Positions 36,495 through 45,134 of a stretch of DNA of 64,000 bases are shown here, in pieces. The stretch is from Alteromonadales bacterium alter-6D02. GTDB taxonomy: Bacteria; Pseudomonadota; Gammaproteobacteria; Enterobacterales; Psychrobiaceae. How positions within the stretch are numbered: the stretch's first letter is position 1; every line of letters begins with the position of its first letter. The notes beneath the pieces are model-generated. The model did not search any database. It saw only the letters and a list, made by a program, of their open reading frames with translations, and was not told where the DNA came from. The stretch is from contig PIZK01000006.1 of assembly GCA_002835545.1 (NCBI GenBank), forward strand, positions 1-64,000, given 5' to 3'. A program made the position numbers and the translations under genes.

Positions 36495-39230
36495 CTACTC
36501 CCACTCTTCTTGTTGTAAGCCTGTTTGTTGCAATAAAAATACTTCAACATCATCACGCTTGAGATATTCGGTTAAGAGCTCACCCTGAGCATAATGACAG
36601 CCCATATCCTGCAGCTGTAGCATCTGATTTAAATTATTAACCCCTACAGCAGTGACTTCTAAATTAAGGGAAAGGGCCATCGCCACAATTCCTTCGACTA
36701 AATTAGCAGAATTTGGATCTGAGTTAATCATTTGAATATAGTTTTGGGTCAATTTAATCCCATTAAAAGGGAAGTGGCGTAAGTCAGAGATATAAGCACC
36801 ACGATCACCAAATTTATCATAGAGAAGATTAACACCCAATAGTGATAGCTCTTGTAGTATTGACTCCAAATCTAGCCATTGTGCAGCAATATAACTTAAT
36901 GGAATCTCTAGAGATAAGCGCTCTGGTGGCATTTGATAACGCCCTAAAACTTTCTCAACTTTACTCGCAAACTTATAATCACGTAGCTGGCCATGTGACA
37001 AATTAATTGCCACACAAAAACCATCATGTCCTTGAGCCTGCCAAGCTTGCAAGTCCTGACAGACCCGTTCAATTAAAATAAAGCCCATCTCTTGTACACA
37101 ACCACTCGCTTCAGCGACCGTATAAACTTCATCATTATTAATTAAACCAAATTGTGGATGCTGCCAGTGAATATGCGCTTCAAATGAGTGAACTTCGTTA
37201 GTCACTAAATTTATAATGGGTTGATAAACCACTTCAAAGTCTTTCGACGCCAGTAACGTCACAAGCTCTTTGCGCAACTGAAAATGCATCAATGCTTGTG
37301 CATTTTGCTCTTTACCAAAACAAGCAATAGGCGCATTGGCTTGCCATGCTTTTTGCAACGAAGCTTCTGCATTATTTAATAACGACTCAGCATCTAAACC
37401 TTGCTCAGGAAAATAGGCCATGCCTTGCTTCACGTCGAGTACTAACCTTAATTCGCCAATTTCTATCGGTTGTTGGTTCACTTTATCAACTTTTGCTGAT
37501 ACCACTTCTAGAGCATCTGTCGATGGCAAATCCGGAAGCAAGATGGCTAAGCGGCTTTTAGACATCCGCGCGACGCCATCTTCTGCACGGAGCGCTTTTT
37601 GTAGCCGGGTGCAATAAATCATCAAGGCACTACTAGCCTTGGCAGCACCGTATTTTTTCTCTAATTGCTCAATCTTGCCAATATCTAACGCAATCGCTGC
37701 CACGATATTCTTACGACGACGAGCACGGCCAATCATTCGCTCTAAACGATCTCTAGCTAATACGTCATTAGCCAAACCCGTGGCGACATCATAATTGGCC
37801 ATAAAGGTACCCGACTTTTGGGTCTCTTTTTGTAATGTAATATCTTGACTTAATGCAACAAAACATTCCAAGTCACCATATTCATCAATCAATGGATTAA
37901 TGGTTAAGTCACACCAATAATTCATTTTTGATTGTTTAGTATGCTTTAAAATGCCTCGCCACATTTCTTTGCGCTTTATCGCCTGCCACATCAACTTTTC
38001 AAGTTGTTGATCATTTGTTTTACTGTTGAGAATTGAAATGTTATGACCGACAATATCATGAGAACAATAGCCAGTCTGATGCTCGAATGCTTCATTGGCG
38101 TAAAGGATCTGACCATCGTTATCAAAGGTAAAAACAGCATAGTTACCCATTTGGGTTGCCGATTGTAATGCTCGCTCTTTTAAGGTCGTACGATCATTAC
38201 AACTAATCACTTCAACTAAAAGTCCAACAACAGAATCTTCATGATCTCTTAATGGTTGTTGTTTTATAATAGATTTAAAACTACCTGATTTTCCTAAACG
38301 AACCCTGTGTTCTGACTCTTCCATCGCCGATATAATAGATGCTAAAGATTGTGGTAATATATCTGACGCACGGCGACCAACAGCTTCTAAGCGATTGGTC
38401 TCAATCACATCACACATGTATTGATTGATTTGCGTGATAACACCAAAATTATCTATTAATAATGCCGCATTTGGATTTATTGAAATTAAGTTATTAACGA
38501 TTGACGAAAAATTCTGCTGTGTTGACTCATGTTCAGATAAAACGACCACATCGAGCAACTCAAAATGGAAATATTCAGGCGAACCTCTTCGCGTCGCCTT
38601 TAAGGTCATCGCCAGGTTTTCACCCGCAGCTCCAATAAAGTTAACATCGATATCACGGTATTCTAGCTCAGAAACCAAACCTAATTGGTGTTCGATTTCC
38701 TGAAGAGGCATATTAAGCAAGTCACTAAAAGACATGAATGATAATCGCTCTAGCTCTATCCCTGTCACTTTCTCGGCTACTTGATTAGCTTTTAAAATAC
38801 GTAAACTTTTCGGCTCAACCACAAATTGTGCCACCGCAGAGCCGTTAAAGTAGTCATTATCTTTAACACAACAACGCTTCACGATAACCCACTGTGAGTC
38901 ATCCATAACTAAATGCTCTACAGTCAACTCGTATTCTTTATTCGGGATGGGACCATGAGGAAAAGTAACCTCCATGGAAAAGCCTGAACCTTGATATTCA
39001 GCTGCATTATCAAGTAACTGTTGATAATCGGCTGTTGTTAAGACTTCACTTAAGCTTAAATCCACCAGCGAGCTATGGTTATCACTCGCCACTGCAGTAA
39101 AATGAGTCGAGGCATGGCAAATTAATTGCTGACTATCAATCACCAGCTCACTGAGTTCCAGCAGCTTGGATAAAATAGTTAAGGTATTCTCTTTAGTACC
39201 TTGAGTTTCATGGCGCAAATTTATTTTCAT
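36495..39230 (-). CDS. PAS-domain protein with degenerate GGDEF and EAL domains
   Basis: The protein has 911 residues and no membrane segment. Two or three PAS-like domains span about 1-470 (one with L-Y-A-N-E-A-F-E-H-Q-T-G-Y). A GGDEF fold follows (about 475-640) in which the signature is replaced by S-K-S-R-L, then an EAL fold (about 650-895). The EAL motif reads E-A-H; the D-D-F-G loop reads Y-D-K-F-G; the late K-I-D reads K-L-T; and the E-G-V-E loop reads V-G-V-N. Several metal ligands are therefore missing and neither c-di-GMP synthesis nor hydrolysis is expected. It may bind c-di-GMP or act through protein contacts. Confidence 0.88.
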   Translation of the reverse strand: MKINLRHETQGTKENTLTILSKLLELSELVIDSQQLICHASTHFTAVASDNHSSLVDLSLSEVLTTADYQQLLDNAAEYQGSGFSMEVTFPHGPIPNKEYELTVEHLVMDDSQWVIVKRCCVKDNDYFNGSAVAQFVVEPKSLRILKANQVAEKVTGIELERLSFMSFSDLLNMPLQEIEHQLGLVSELEYRDIDVNFIGAAGENLAMTLKATRRGSPEYFHFELLDVVVLSEHESTQQNFSSIVNNLISINPNAALLIDNFGVITQINQYMCDVIETNRLEAVGRRASDILPQSLASIISAMEESEHRVRLGKSGSFKSIIKQQPLRDHEDSVVGLLVEVISCNDRTTLKERALQSATQMGNYAVFTFDNDGQILYANEAFEHQTGYCSHDIVGHNISILNSKTNDQQLEKLMWQAIKRKEMWRGILKHTKQSKMNYWCDLTINPLIDEYGDLECFVALSQDITLQKETQKSGTFMANYDVATGLANDVLARDRLERMIGRARRRKNIVAAIALDIGKIEQLEKKYGAAKASSALMIYCTRLQKALRAEDGVARMSKSRLAILLPDLPSTDALEVVSAKVDKVNQQPIEIGELRLVLDVKQGMAYFPEQGLDAESLLNNAEASLQKAWQANAPIACFGKEQNAQALMHFQLRKELVTLLASKDFEVVYQPIINLVTNEVHSFEAHIHWQHPQFGLINNDEVYTVAEASGCVQEMGFILIERVCQDLQAWQAQGHDGFCVAINLSHGQLRDYKFASKVEKVLGRYQMPPERLSLEIPLSYIAAQWLDLESILQELSLLGVNLLYDKFGDRGAYISDLRHFPFNGIKLTQNYIQMINSDPNSANLVEGIVAMALSLNLEVTAVGVNNLNQMLQLQDMGCHYAQGELLTEYLKRDDVEVFLLQQTGLQQEEWE

Positions 39231-39349
39231 TGGTACAAACCAATCCTAAAAATGACACAGTCAATCGATTTGCAGAGAGTGTCCATAGACTTGCTCCATT
39301 TGAAGTTGCTACTATAGTGATCAGACATCATCAATAACTCGCGAATGCT

Positions 39350-39673
39350 ATGCTCGAAAAAAACTTTTCATTTAACACAAACTCTACCGCAGCCCAGCCG
39401 ATCAAGCAACAAGGGAGTTTATATATTAATCTCTCTATTGATTGGGATCAGTTCGATCAAGTTGCATCGCAACTCATTGAAAAATTAGACATGACGGTCA
39501 AAACGAAAGAGATTGGGGCCGACCTGCACCGCTGGACCGTCGACTTTGAAGGCACTCGATTATACCTAACGTACGAAGAGACCAGTAATAGCTTATGGTT
39601 TGAGCTAGATCGAGCAGAAGATCAGGAAATATTAGACTTTATTGCCACCTTATTACAGAAGCAGTCATCATGA
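39350..39673 (+). CDS. DUF3630 family protein
   Basis: This small acidic cytosolic protein of 107 residues has a W-x-Q-F-D-Q-V pattern, a central D-L-H-R-W-T-V-D-F-E-G-T and a C-terminal S-L-W-F-E-L-D motif. I assign it to DUF3630 from these features and from its place directly ahead of srkA in Alteromonadales; function is unknown. Its stop overlaps the srkA ATG by four bases, so the two are translationally coupled. No ribosome site is obvious at its own ATG. Confidence 0.65.
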   Translation: MLEKNFSFNTNSTAAQPIKQQGSLYINLSIDWDQFDQVASQLIEKLDMTVKTKEIGADLHRWTVDFEGTRLYLTYEETSNSLWFELDRAEDQEILDFIATLLQKQSS

Positions 39674-40674
39674 ACATACTGCATAGCACCAACCAAGACT
39701 ACCAACTACTAACACCTGACTTTATGCTTGATGCTATTGAGTCTCTCGATATTTTTCCAAGCTCAGGTTTATTAGCGCTAAATAGCTACGAAAATCGTGT
39801 TTATCAGTTTAGCTGTGATGATGGCCAGCGCTACGTGGTGAAATTTTATCGCCCTGGACGCTGGACAACCGAACAGATTATTGAAGAACATCAATTTAGC
39901 ATTGAGCTAGCTGATCAAGAAATTCCTGTCGTTGCACCAAGTAAAATAGGTGGACAAACATTACATCAATACCAAGGGTTTCTATTTGCCTTATTTCCAT
40001 GCCAAGGGGGGCGCCAATTTGAAGTCGACAACCTCGACCATCTTGAATGGGTTGGGCGCTTTATTGGTCGTATCCATCAAGTCGGTCAACAGCAGCCTTT
40101 TCAACAACGACTCACTTTAGATACTGAAACCTTTTTACACCAGCCGAGCCGTCACCTTGAGGTCTACCATGGTGTTCCAGAATATCTCAAAACGCCATTT
40201 AATACCGTGTTAGAGCAGCTTAAACAACAAGTTGAACAAAACCTCAAACGATGCGCTGGGGTGAAAAATTTACGAATTTTTGGTGACTGCCACCCGGGAA
40301 ATATTTTATGGACAGATCACGGCCCGCACTTTGTTGACCTTGATGATAGTGTTAACGGCCCTGCCATCCAAGATTTATGGATGATGCTTAATGGCGATCG
40401 TGCTAATCAGCTACTACAACTTGATGTACTTCTTGAAGGCTATCAGGAGTTCTGTGATTTTGATGCTAAGGAATTACAGTTAATAGAACCTCTACGAGCA
40501 ATGCGTATGATTAATTATATGCATTGGTTAGCAAAACGTTGGGATGATCCGGCCTTTCCACATAATTTCCCTTGGTTTAATACAGATAATTACTGGGAAC
40601 AGCAAGTACTCGCTTTAAAAGAGCAACTCGCTCAATTACAACAACCATGCTTACAGTTACCTGGACAATTCTAA
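39670..40674 (+). CDS. srkA: Stress response kinase A (SrkA/YihE)
   Basis: SrkA is a Ser/Thr protein kinase with an aminoglycoside-phosphotransferase-like fold that protects stressed cells. The 334 residues (E. coli 328) show N-S-Y-E-N-R-V-Y-Q and V-V-K-F-Y-R-P-x-R-W with the ATP-binding lysine, catalytic H-x-D-type loop I-F-G-D-C-H-P-G-N-I-L-W, and metal site V-D-L-D-D. In E. coli it lies directly upstream of dsbA under Cpx control; that order is kept here with a 124-base gap. Confidence 0.93.
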   Translation: MNILHSTNQDYQLLTPDFMLDAIESLDIFPSSGLLALNSYENRVYQFSCDDGQRYVVKFYRPGRWTTEQIIEEHQFSIELADQEIPVVAPSKIGGQTLHQYQGFLFALFPCQGGRQFEVDNLDHLEWVGRFIGRIHQVGQQQPFQQRLTLDTETFLHQPSRHLEVYHGVPEYLKTPFNTVLEQLKQQVEQNLKRCAGVKNLRIFGDCHPGNILWTDHGPHFVDLDDSVNGPAIQDLWMMLNGDRANQLLQLDVLLEGYQEFCDFDAKELQLIEPLRAMRMINYMHWLAKRWDDPAFPHNFPWFNTDNYWEQQVLALKEQLAQLQQPCLQLPGQF

Positions 40675-40798
40675 GTGCTGGTCTTAGCAAGGTAAACACA
40701 TCTTGTTAAGATTAGATTCAGCGAATTCTTTTATCATTGATGTAAATAATTAACGACAATGATAAGCTATCGCAAAATTTTTAGGAGTTAAAAACAAA

Positions 40799-41407
40799 AT
40801 GAAAAAAATTGCCTTAGTGCTGTTTGCACTACTTTTAAGCCCATTAACGCTGGCAGCCGACTTCGTTGAAGGAACACATTACACTGTTGTTTCTAAATCT
40901 AGTCCAACAAAATCACCTGAAATCGTTGAGTTTTTCTCTTTCCTTTGTCCCGCATGTTACCGCTTTGAGCCATTAGTTGCTGACTTAAAGAAAAACATTC
41001 CAAGCAATGTAAAGTTTAATAAAAGTCACGTCGACTTTTTAGGTGGTGATACAGGTAAAGCTTTAAGCCGTGCATTTGCCGTTGCAAGCTTATTGAAAGT
41101 TGAAGACACAATTAACCCAGCTATTTTTAACGCAGTACACGTACAACGCCGTAATTACGCTAATTTAGACCAATTACGTCAGTTGTTCATTGATAACGGT
41201 GTTTCAGCTAAGAAATTTGATGGTGCAGTGAAGAGTTTCATGATCAATGCAAAAGTATCGAAGATGGCTAATAACACTCAAAAGTTTGCTATCAATGGTG
41301 TCCCGACATTTATTATTAACGGTAAATATCAAATCAATAATAAGTCGATTGCTAGTGCAGAAATGTTCCAAGAGTTAGTCACATACCTGACTAACAAAAA
41401 AGGCTAA
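40799..41407 (+). CDS. dsbA: Periplasmic thiol:disulfide oxidoreductase DsbA
   Basis: DsbA oxidises cysteines of exported proteins. The 202-residue precursor has a signal peptide ending in T-L-A (about residue 19), a thioredoxin fold with helical insert, active-site C50-P-A-C53 in F-F-S-F-L-C-P-A-C-Y, and cis-proline in G-V-P-T-F. The dipeptide is P-A, where E. coli has P-H; that His strongly raises oxidising power, so the redox potential here may differ. TTAGGAG precedes the ATG, and it ends in a strong terminator. Confidence 0.94.
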   Translation: MKKIALVLFALLLSPLTLAADFVEGTHYTVVSKSSPTKSPEIVEFFSFLCPACYRFEPLVADLKKNIPSNVKFNKSHVDFLGGDTGKALSRAFAVASLLKVEDTINPAIFNAVHVQRRNYANLDQLRQLFIDNGVSAKKFDGAVKSFMINAKVSKMANNTQKFAINGVPTFIINGKYQINNKSIASAEMFQELVTYLTNKKG

Positions 41408-41426
41408 TCAACTCTTAGCCCAAACT

Positions 41427-41453
41427 AAAAAGCCGCTATCAAGCGGCTTTTTT
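41427..41453. terminator. Terminator between dsbA and trpS
   Basis: AAAAGCCGCT and AGCGGCTTTTTT pair around ATCA. With A and T runs on either side it can serve both convergent genes. Confidence 0.92.
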
Positions 41454-41476
41454 GATCCATCAACGGTTATTGATAG

Positions 41477-42496
41477 TTATGGTTTGGCGATTAAACCAAC
41501 AGCATCCATGGCTTTTGCTAATGTCACTGACGCTTTTTCAGAAGCACGCTCCGCTGAGTCTTTCATAATTGCTAATAATGCTGACTCATCTTGGCGTAGC
41601 TCATGATATCTCGTTTGGACGGGCTCAATAAATGAAAGTACCGCATCAGCTGTATCTTTCTTCAAGTGCCCATACATTTTATCTTCGTACTCAGGCACCA
41701 AATCACTGATCGAGCGACCTGTAGAGCAAGAAAGTAATGTCAGTAAATTAGAAACCCCTGGCTTTTCTACCGTATCAAAGTAGATACGCGCCTGTTCATC
41801 TGAGTCCGTCACCGAACGTTTAAGTTTCTTTTCAATTTTCTTTGGCTCATCAAGCAACATAATAAAATTATTGATGTTGTCATCCGATTTAGACATCTTC
41901 TTCGTCGGATCCTGCAAGCTCATTACTCGTGCGCCCACTTGAGGAATAAAGGGTTCAGGCACCTTAAATACTTCCCCGTATAAATTATTAAAGCGGGTTG
42001 CAATGTCTCGAGTTAACTCAATGTGCTGCTTTTGGTCCTCCCCGACAGGCACGCGGTCTGCTTGATATAATAAGATATCAGCGGCCTGCAATACCGGATA
42101 ACCGTATAAGCCAACATTAATGTTCGTCTCAAAACGTTTTGACTTATCTTTAAACTGGGTCATACGATTAAGCTCACCCATTTGCGCGTAACAGTTTAGG
42201 AGCCAACCAAGCTGAGCATGCTCAGGTACTTGTGACTGAACAAAGATAGTGCTTTTTTTAGGGTCTAAACCACAAGCAATATACATCGCTAAACATTCTA
42301 AAACACGTTCACGTAGCTGCTTTGGATCTTGGCGTACCGTGATGGTGTGCAGGTCAGCCAACATAAAGAAACAGTCATTATTTTCTTGCATCGGCAGCCA
42401 TTGGCTAATCGCACCAATGTAGTTACCAATAGTTAAACCACCTGATGGTTGAATACCACTTAATACCGTAGGCTTCTGCCCTGCCTGAATTGACAT
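41477..42496 (-). CDS. trpS: Tryptophanyl-tRNA synthetase
   Basis: TrpS charges tRNA-Trp. The class I signatures are present: the HIGH-equivalent [12 protein letters not shown] at about 17-28 and K-M-S-K-S-D-D near residue 200. The 339 residues compare with 334 in E. coli. It follows rpe by 10 bases on the same strand. The usual gph (phosphoglycolate phosphatase) between rpe and trpS is absent. Confidence 0.96.
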   Translation of the reverse strand: MSIQAGQKPTVLSGIQPSGGLTIGNYIGAISQWLPMQENNDCFFMLADLHTITVRQDPKQLRERVLECLAMYIACGLDPKKSTIFVQSQVPEHAQLGWLLNCYAQMGELNRMTQFKDKSKRFETNINVGLYGYPVLQAADILLYQADRVPVGEDQKQHIELTRDIATRFNNLYGEVFKVPEPFIPQVGARVMSLQDPTKKMSKSDDNINNFIMLLDEPKKIEKKLKRSVTDSDEQARIYFDTVEKPGVSNLLTLLSCSTGRSISDLVPEYEDKMYGHLKKDTADAVLSFIEPVQTRYHELRQDESALLAIMKDSAERASEKASVTLAKAMDAVGLIAKP

Positions 42497-42506
42497 AATC
42501 TCTCTC

Positions 42507-43181
42507 TTACTTGTTTACGCTCGCAAGCTGCTGACGCATTTGATCAACAACTTCTTTATAATCTGGTTGGTTAAATATCGCTGAGCCAGCTACAAACATA
42601 TCGGCCCCAGCTTCGGCTATTTCAGCAATATTATCAACTTTAACGCCGCCGTCCACTTCTAAACGAATATCAAATCCACTTTCATCAATTAATTGACGTA
42701 CTTGGCGTAGCTTAGTCAACGTTGATGGAATAAAACTTTGTCCGCCATAACCTGGGTTAACTGACATTAATAAAATAACATCAAGCTTATCCATCACATA
42801 TTCAAGACAACTTAATGGTGTGCCTGGATTTAATACCACGCCCGCCTGACAGCCCTGCTCTTTTATTAGTTGTAATGTACGATCTAGATGCTGTGTTGCT
42901 TCAGGATGAAAAGTAATAATTGACGCGCCAGCTTTAGCGAATTCAGGCACCAGTGAATCAACTGGAGTCACCATCAAATGTACATCAATCGGAGCTGTAA
43001 TACCGTAATCACGTAACGCCTGACACACAGCCGGACCAAACGTTAAGTTAGGGACGTAATGGTTATCCATCACATCAAAATGCACTACATCAGCGCCAGC
43101 GGCTAATACATTTTCAACATCTTCACCTAAACGTGCAAAGTCAGCCGAAAGGATAGAAGGAGCTATGAGGTAATCAGTCAT
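42507..43181 (-). CDS. rpe: Ribulose-phosphate 3-epimerase
   Basis: Rpe interconverts ribulose 5-phosphate and xylulose 5-phosphate in the pentose phosphate pathway. It is a TIM barrel of 224 residues (E. coli 225) with I-A-P-S-I-L-S-A-D at the start, the [13 protein letters not shown] metal site, I-D-V-H-L-M-V, and the G-Y-G-G-Q phosphate loop. It leads the rpe-trpS pair. In E. coli this pair continues the dam operon; here dam is about 36 kb away. Confidence 0.96.
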   Translation of the reverse strand: MTDYLIAPSILSADFARLGEDVENVLAAGADVVHFDVMDNHYVPNLTFGPAVCQALRDYGITAPIDVHLMVTPVDSLVPEFAKAGASIITFHPEATQHLDRTLQLIKEQGCQAGVVLNPGTPLSCLEYVMDKLDVILLMSVNPGYGGQSFIPSTLTKLRQVRQLIDESGFDIRLEVDGGVKVDNIAEIAEAGADMFVAGSAIFNQPDYKEVVDQMRQQLASVNK

Positions 43182-43250
43182 TGCGATTCCAGTTTAATTG
43201 AAAAGCGCAATTCTACAGGATGCAAGGGGGATGGGCTAGTTTTTGTGCTA

Positions 43251-43279
43251 AAACAAAAGCGGCAACCTAAGTCGCCGCG
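43251..43279 (-). terminator. Terminator of the TorF-like porin gene
   Basis: On the minus strand GCGGC and GCCGC pair around a 10-base loop, followed by TTTTGTTT. It lies 20 bases after the porin stop and ahead of rpe. Confidence 0.75.
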
Positions 43280-43297
43280 TTTAAAGAAAAGTTTACT

Positions 43298-43954
43298 CTA
43301 GAGATCAAACTCAACGGAGTATGACACCGCCACTAAAAAGTTTGACTCAACAGTATTTTCATCAACGTCGGTAATCGCTAACGTGAAGTTATCTTTACTT
43401 AAGCTAATACCATAGTCACTGTAATCACCACCACCGTCAAAGTTAGAGACACCATAATGAAAACCTAACTCTAAGCCATCAGCCACTTCAAAAGCTAAGT
43501 CCGCATAAAGGTAATCACTATCCCCGAAATCACTATCCCAGTCGGAATCAGCTAAGGTGTGATAGCCTACAGTTAAAAACTCCCAACCCACGCTGGCATA
43601 AATCTCACTAAAATCAAGTGAATCACCGCCCGGATAACCGTAAAATAAGTAGCCTACATCAAAAGCTAATTCACCCGCTTCAAATGAATAGCCGGCATAT
43701 AAATCAACTTCCGCACTAGTATCATCACCCCAATCAACATTCGACGCCCATGTACCTACGTAGAAACCGTTACTGGCAGCATAATCAACCCCGCCAGAAA
43801 TAGCAGCTTGATCACTAGTTTGAGAGATGCCACGCCATACATAGTTGTTACTGACACCGACATTAGCCGTTAAGCCATCAACCGCTTGGGCTTGCTCGGT
43901 ATAAAGTGTTGTCATTGTTAGTGCAGCAGATAAAATCATTATCGTTTTTTTCAT
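43298..43954 (-). CDS. TorF family putative outer-membrane porin
   Basis: The 218-residue precursor has a signal peptide ending near A-Q-A (about 24). The mature protein is acidic and aromatic-rich, with alternating strands typical of a small beta-barrel and the opening L-T-A-N-V-G-V-S-N-N-Y-V-W-R-G-I-S-Q-T, the hallmark of the TIGR02001/Gcw_chp family. It ends in a hydrophobic strand closing F-D-L. Transport substrate is unknown. The start at 43952-43954 follows AGGGG; the frame extends 14 codons upstream without a ribosome site. Confidence 0.85.
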   Translation of the reverse strand: MKKTIMILSAALTMTTLYTEQAQAVDGLTANVGVSNNYVWRGISQTSDQAAISGGVDYAASNGFYVGTWASNVDWGDDTSAEVDLYAGYSFEAGELAFDVGYLFYGYPGGDSLDFSEIYASVGWEFLTVGYHTLADSDWDSDFGDSDYLYADLAFEVADGLELGFHYGVSNFDGGGDYSDYGISLSKDNFTLAITDVDENTVESNFLVAVSYSVEFDL

Positions 43955-44072
43955 AATAACCCCTAAAAATATTAAAAGTATTGCTGAATGTTGCAATGCA
44001 CTAACTAGACCAAATCAATTACCTGTTGATTTATTGAGCCTTTTTTAATTTAGTCCAATTTAAAAACTTTCT

Positions 44073-44093
44073 ACTGCACTAACAATGTGCAGT
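44073..44093. promoter_or_regulatory. Palindrome in the porin-crp intergenic region
   Basis: ACTGCAC and GTGCAGT form perfect 7-bp arms around TAACAAT. It lies in the 341-base divergent spacer 43955-44295, about 120 bases upstream of the porin start and 200 upstream of crp, where a regulator of either gene could bind. I do not recognise the site, and I cannot place the crp promoter. Confidence 0.35.
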
Positions 44094-44295
44094 TATAGTT
44101 TTATTTTGGTGCATCAAATCACTGTTTTAAAATAATTAATTTTACCAAACATCAGATAATCATTAGACTGCCTGAATTGAGTGACTATACTTAATATTAG
44201 TTGAAATTAGCGTTAAAGATATTGTAATTGATAGTAAAGTAATACTTAATCAGCTAAGATTTATTCATCCATTTATCTAACTATTTAGAGGGCTT

Positions 44296-44931
44296 ATGTC
44301 AATAATACAAAAACCTCAGCAAGACCCAGTCATCGATTGGTTTCTTTCACAATGTCATTTACATAAGTACCCTAAAAAAAGCACCTTGATTCACCGCGGT
44401 GATGTTGCTGATACTTTATATTATATTGTCGAAGGTTCGGTTGCGGTATTAATTAAAGATGAGCAAGGTAAAGAAATGATCTTATCTTATTTATCTAAAG
44501 GTGATTTTGTTGGTGAGCTGGCCCTATTTGAAGATGAACCCGAACGTACCGCATGGGTAAAAACACGTGCACCTTGTGTCATTGCGGAAATATCTTTCAC
44601 TCGCTTTAAGCAACTAGTGCAAACAACCCCTGAAATTCTAATGCGTCTATCTAAACAAATGGCGGACCGCTTACAATCGACCAGTGAAAAAGTCGGTGAT
44701 TTAGCATTTTTAGATGTAACAGGCCGTATCGCACAAACGCTACTCAACCTGTGTAAACAACCAGACGCAATGACGCACCCCGATGGTATGCAAATAAAAA
44801 TAACCCGACAAGAGATTGGGCAAATTGTTAGCTGCTCACGTGAAACTGTAGGTCGCGTATTAAAACTACTTGAAGAGCAAGGCCTTATTTCGGCTCATGG
44901 TAAAACAATAGTCGTCTTTGGCACTCGCTAG
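44296..44931 (+). CDS. crp: cAMP receptor protein CRP
   Basis: CRP is the global cAMP-dependent activator. The 211 residues (E. coli 210) keep the cAMP pocket F-V-G-E-L-A-L-F and E-R-T-A-W, the dimer helix with V-T-G-R-I-A-Q-T-L, and the recognition helix [11 protein letters not shown], so its DNA site should be the enteric TGTGA-N6-TCACA. AGAGGG precedes the ATG. It is monocistronic with its own terminator. Confidence 0.97.
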   Translation: MSIIQKPQQDPVIDWFLSQCHLHKYPKKSTLIHRGDVADTLYYIVEGSVAVLIKDEQGKEMILSYLSKGDFVGELALFEDEPERTAWVKTRAPCVIAEISFTRFKQLVQTTPEILMRLSKQMADRLQSTSEKVGDLAFLDVTGRIAQTLLNLCKQPDAMTHPDGMQIKITRQEIGQIVSCSRETVGRVLKLLEEQGLISAHGKTIVVFGTR

Positions 44932-44961
44932 CCTCTCTATTTTACCACCACCTCTTCCAAG

Positions 44962-44998
44962 GCCCCGCTATGCTGTGAAATGCTAGCGGGGCTTTTTT
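44962..44998 (+). terminator. Intrinsic terminator after crp
   Basis: GCCCCGCTA (44962-44970) pairs over nine bases with TAGCGGGGC (44984-44992), followed by six Ts. Confidence 0.93.
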
Positions 44999-45134
44999 GT
45001 TTGTTTTTTGCACCATTTTGAGTAAAAGCTCTATACTCATAATTAACTTACTGCTAGTATCGAAACTAACAAACGTTTCAAACAATCGTTTACAACAAGA
45101 TCGTCAATTAAAAAAACAATAAACTGAGGTCAAC

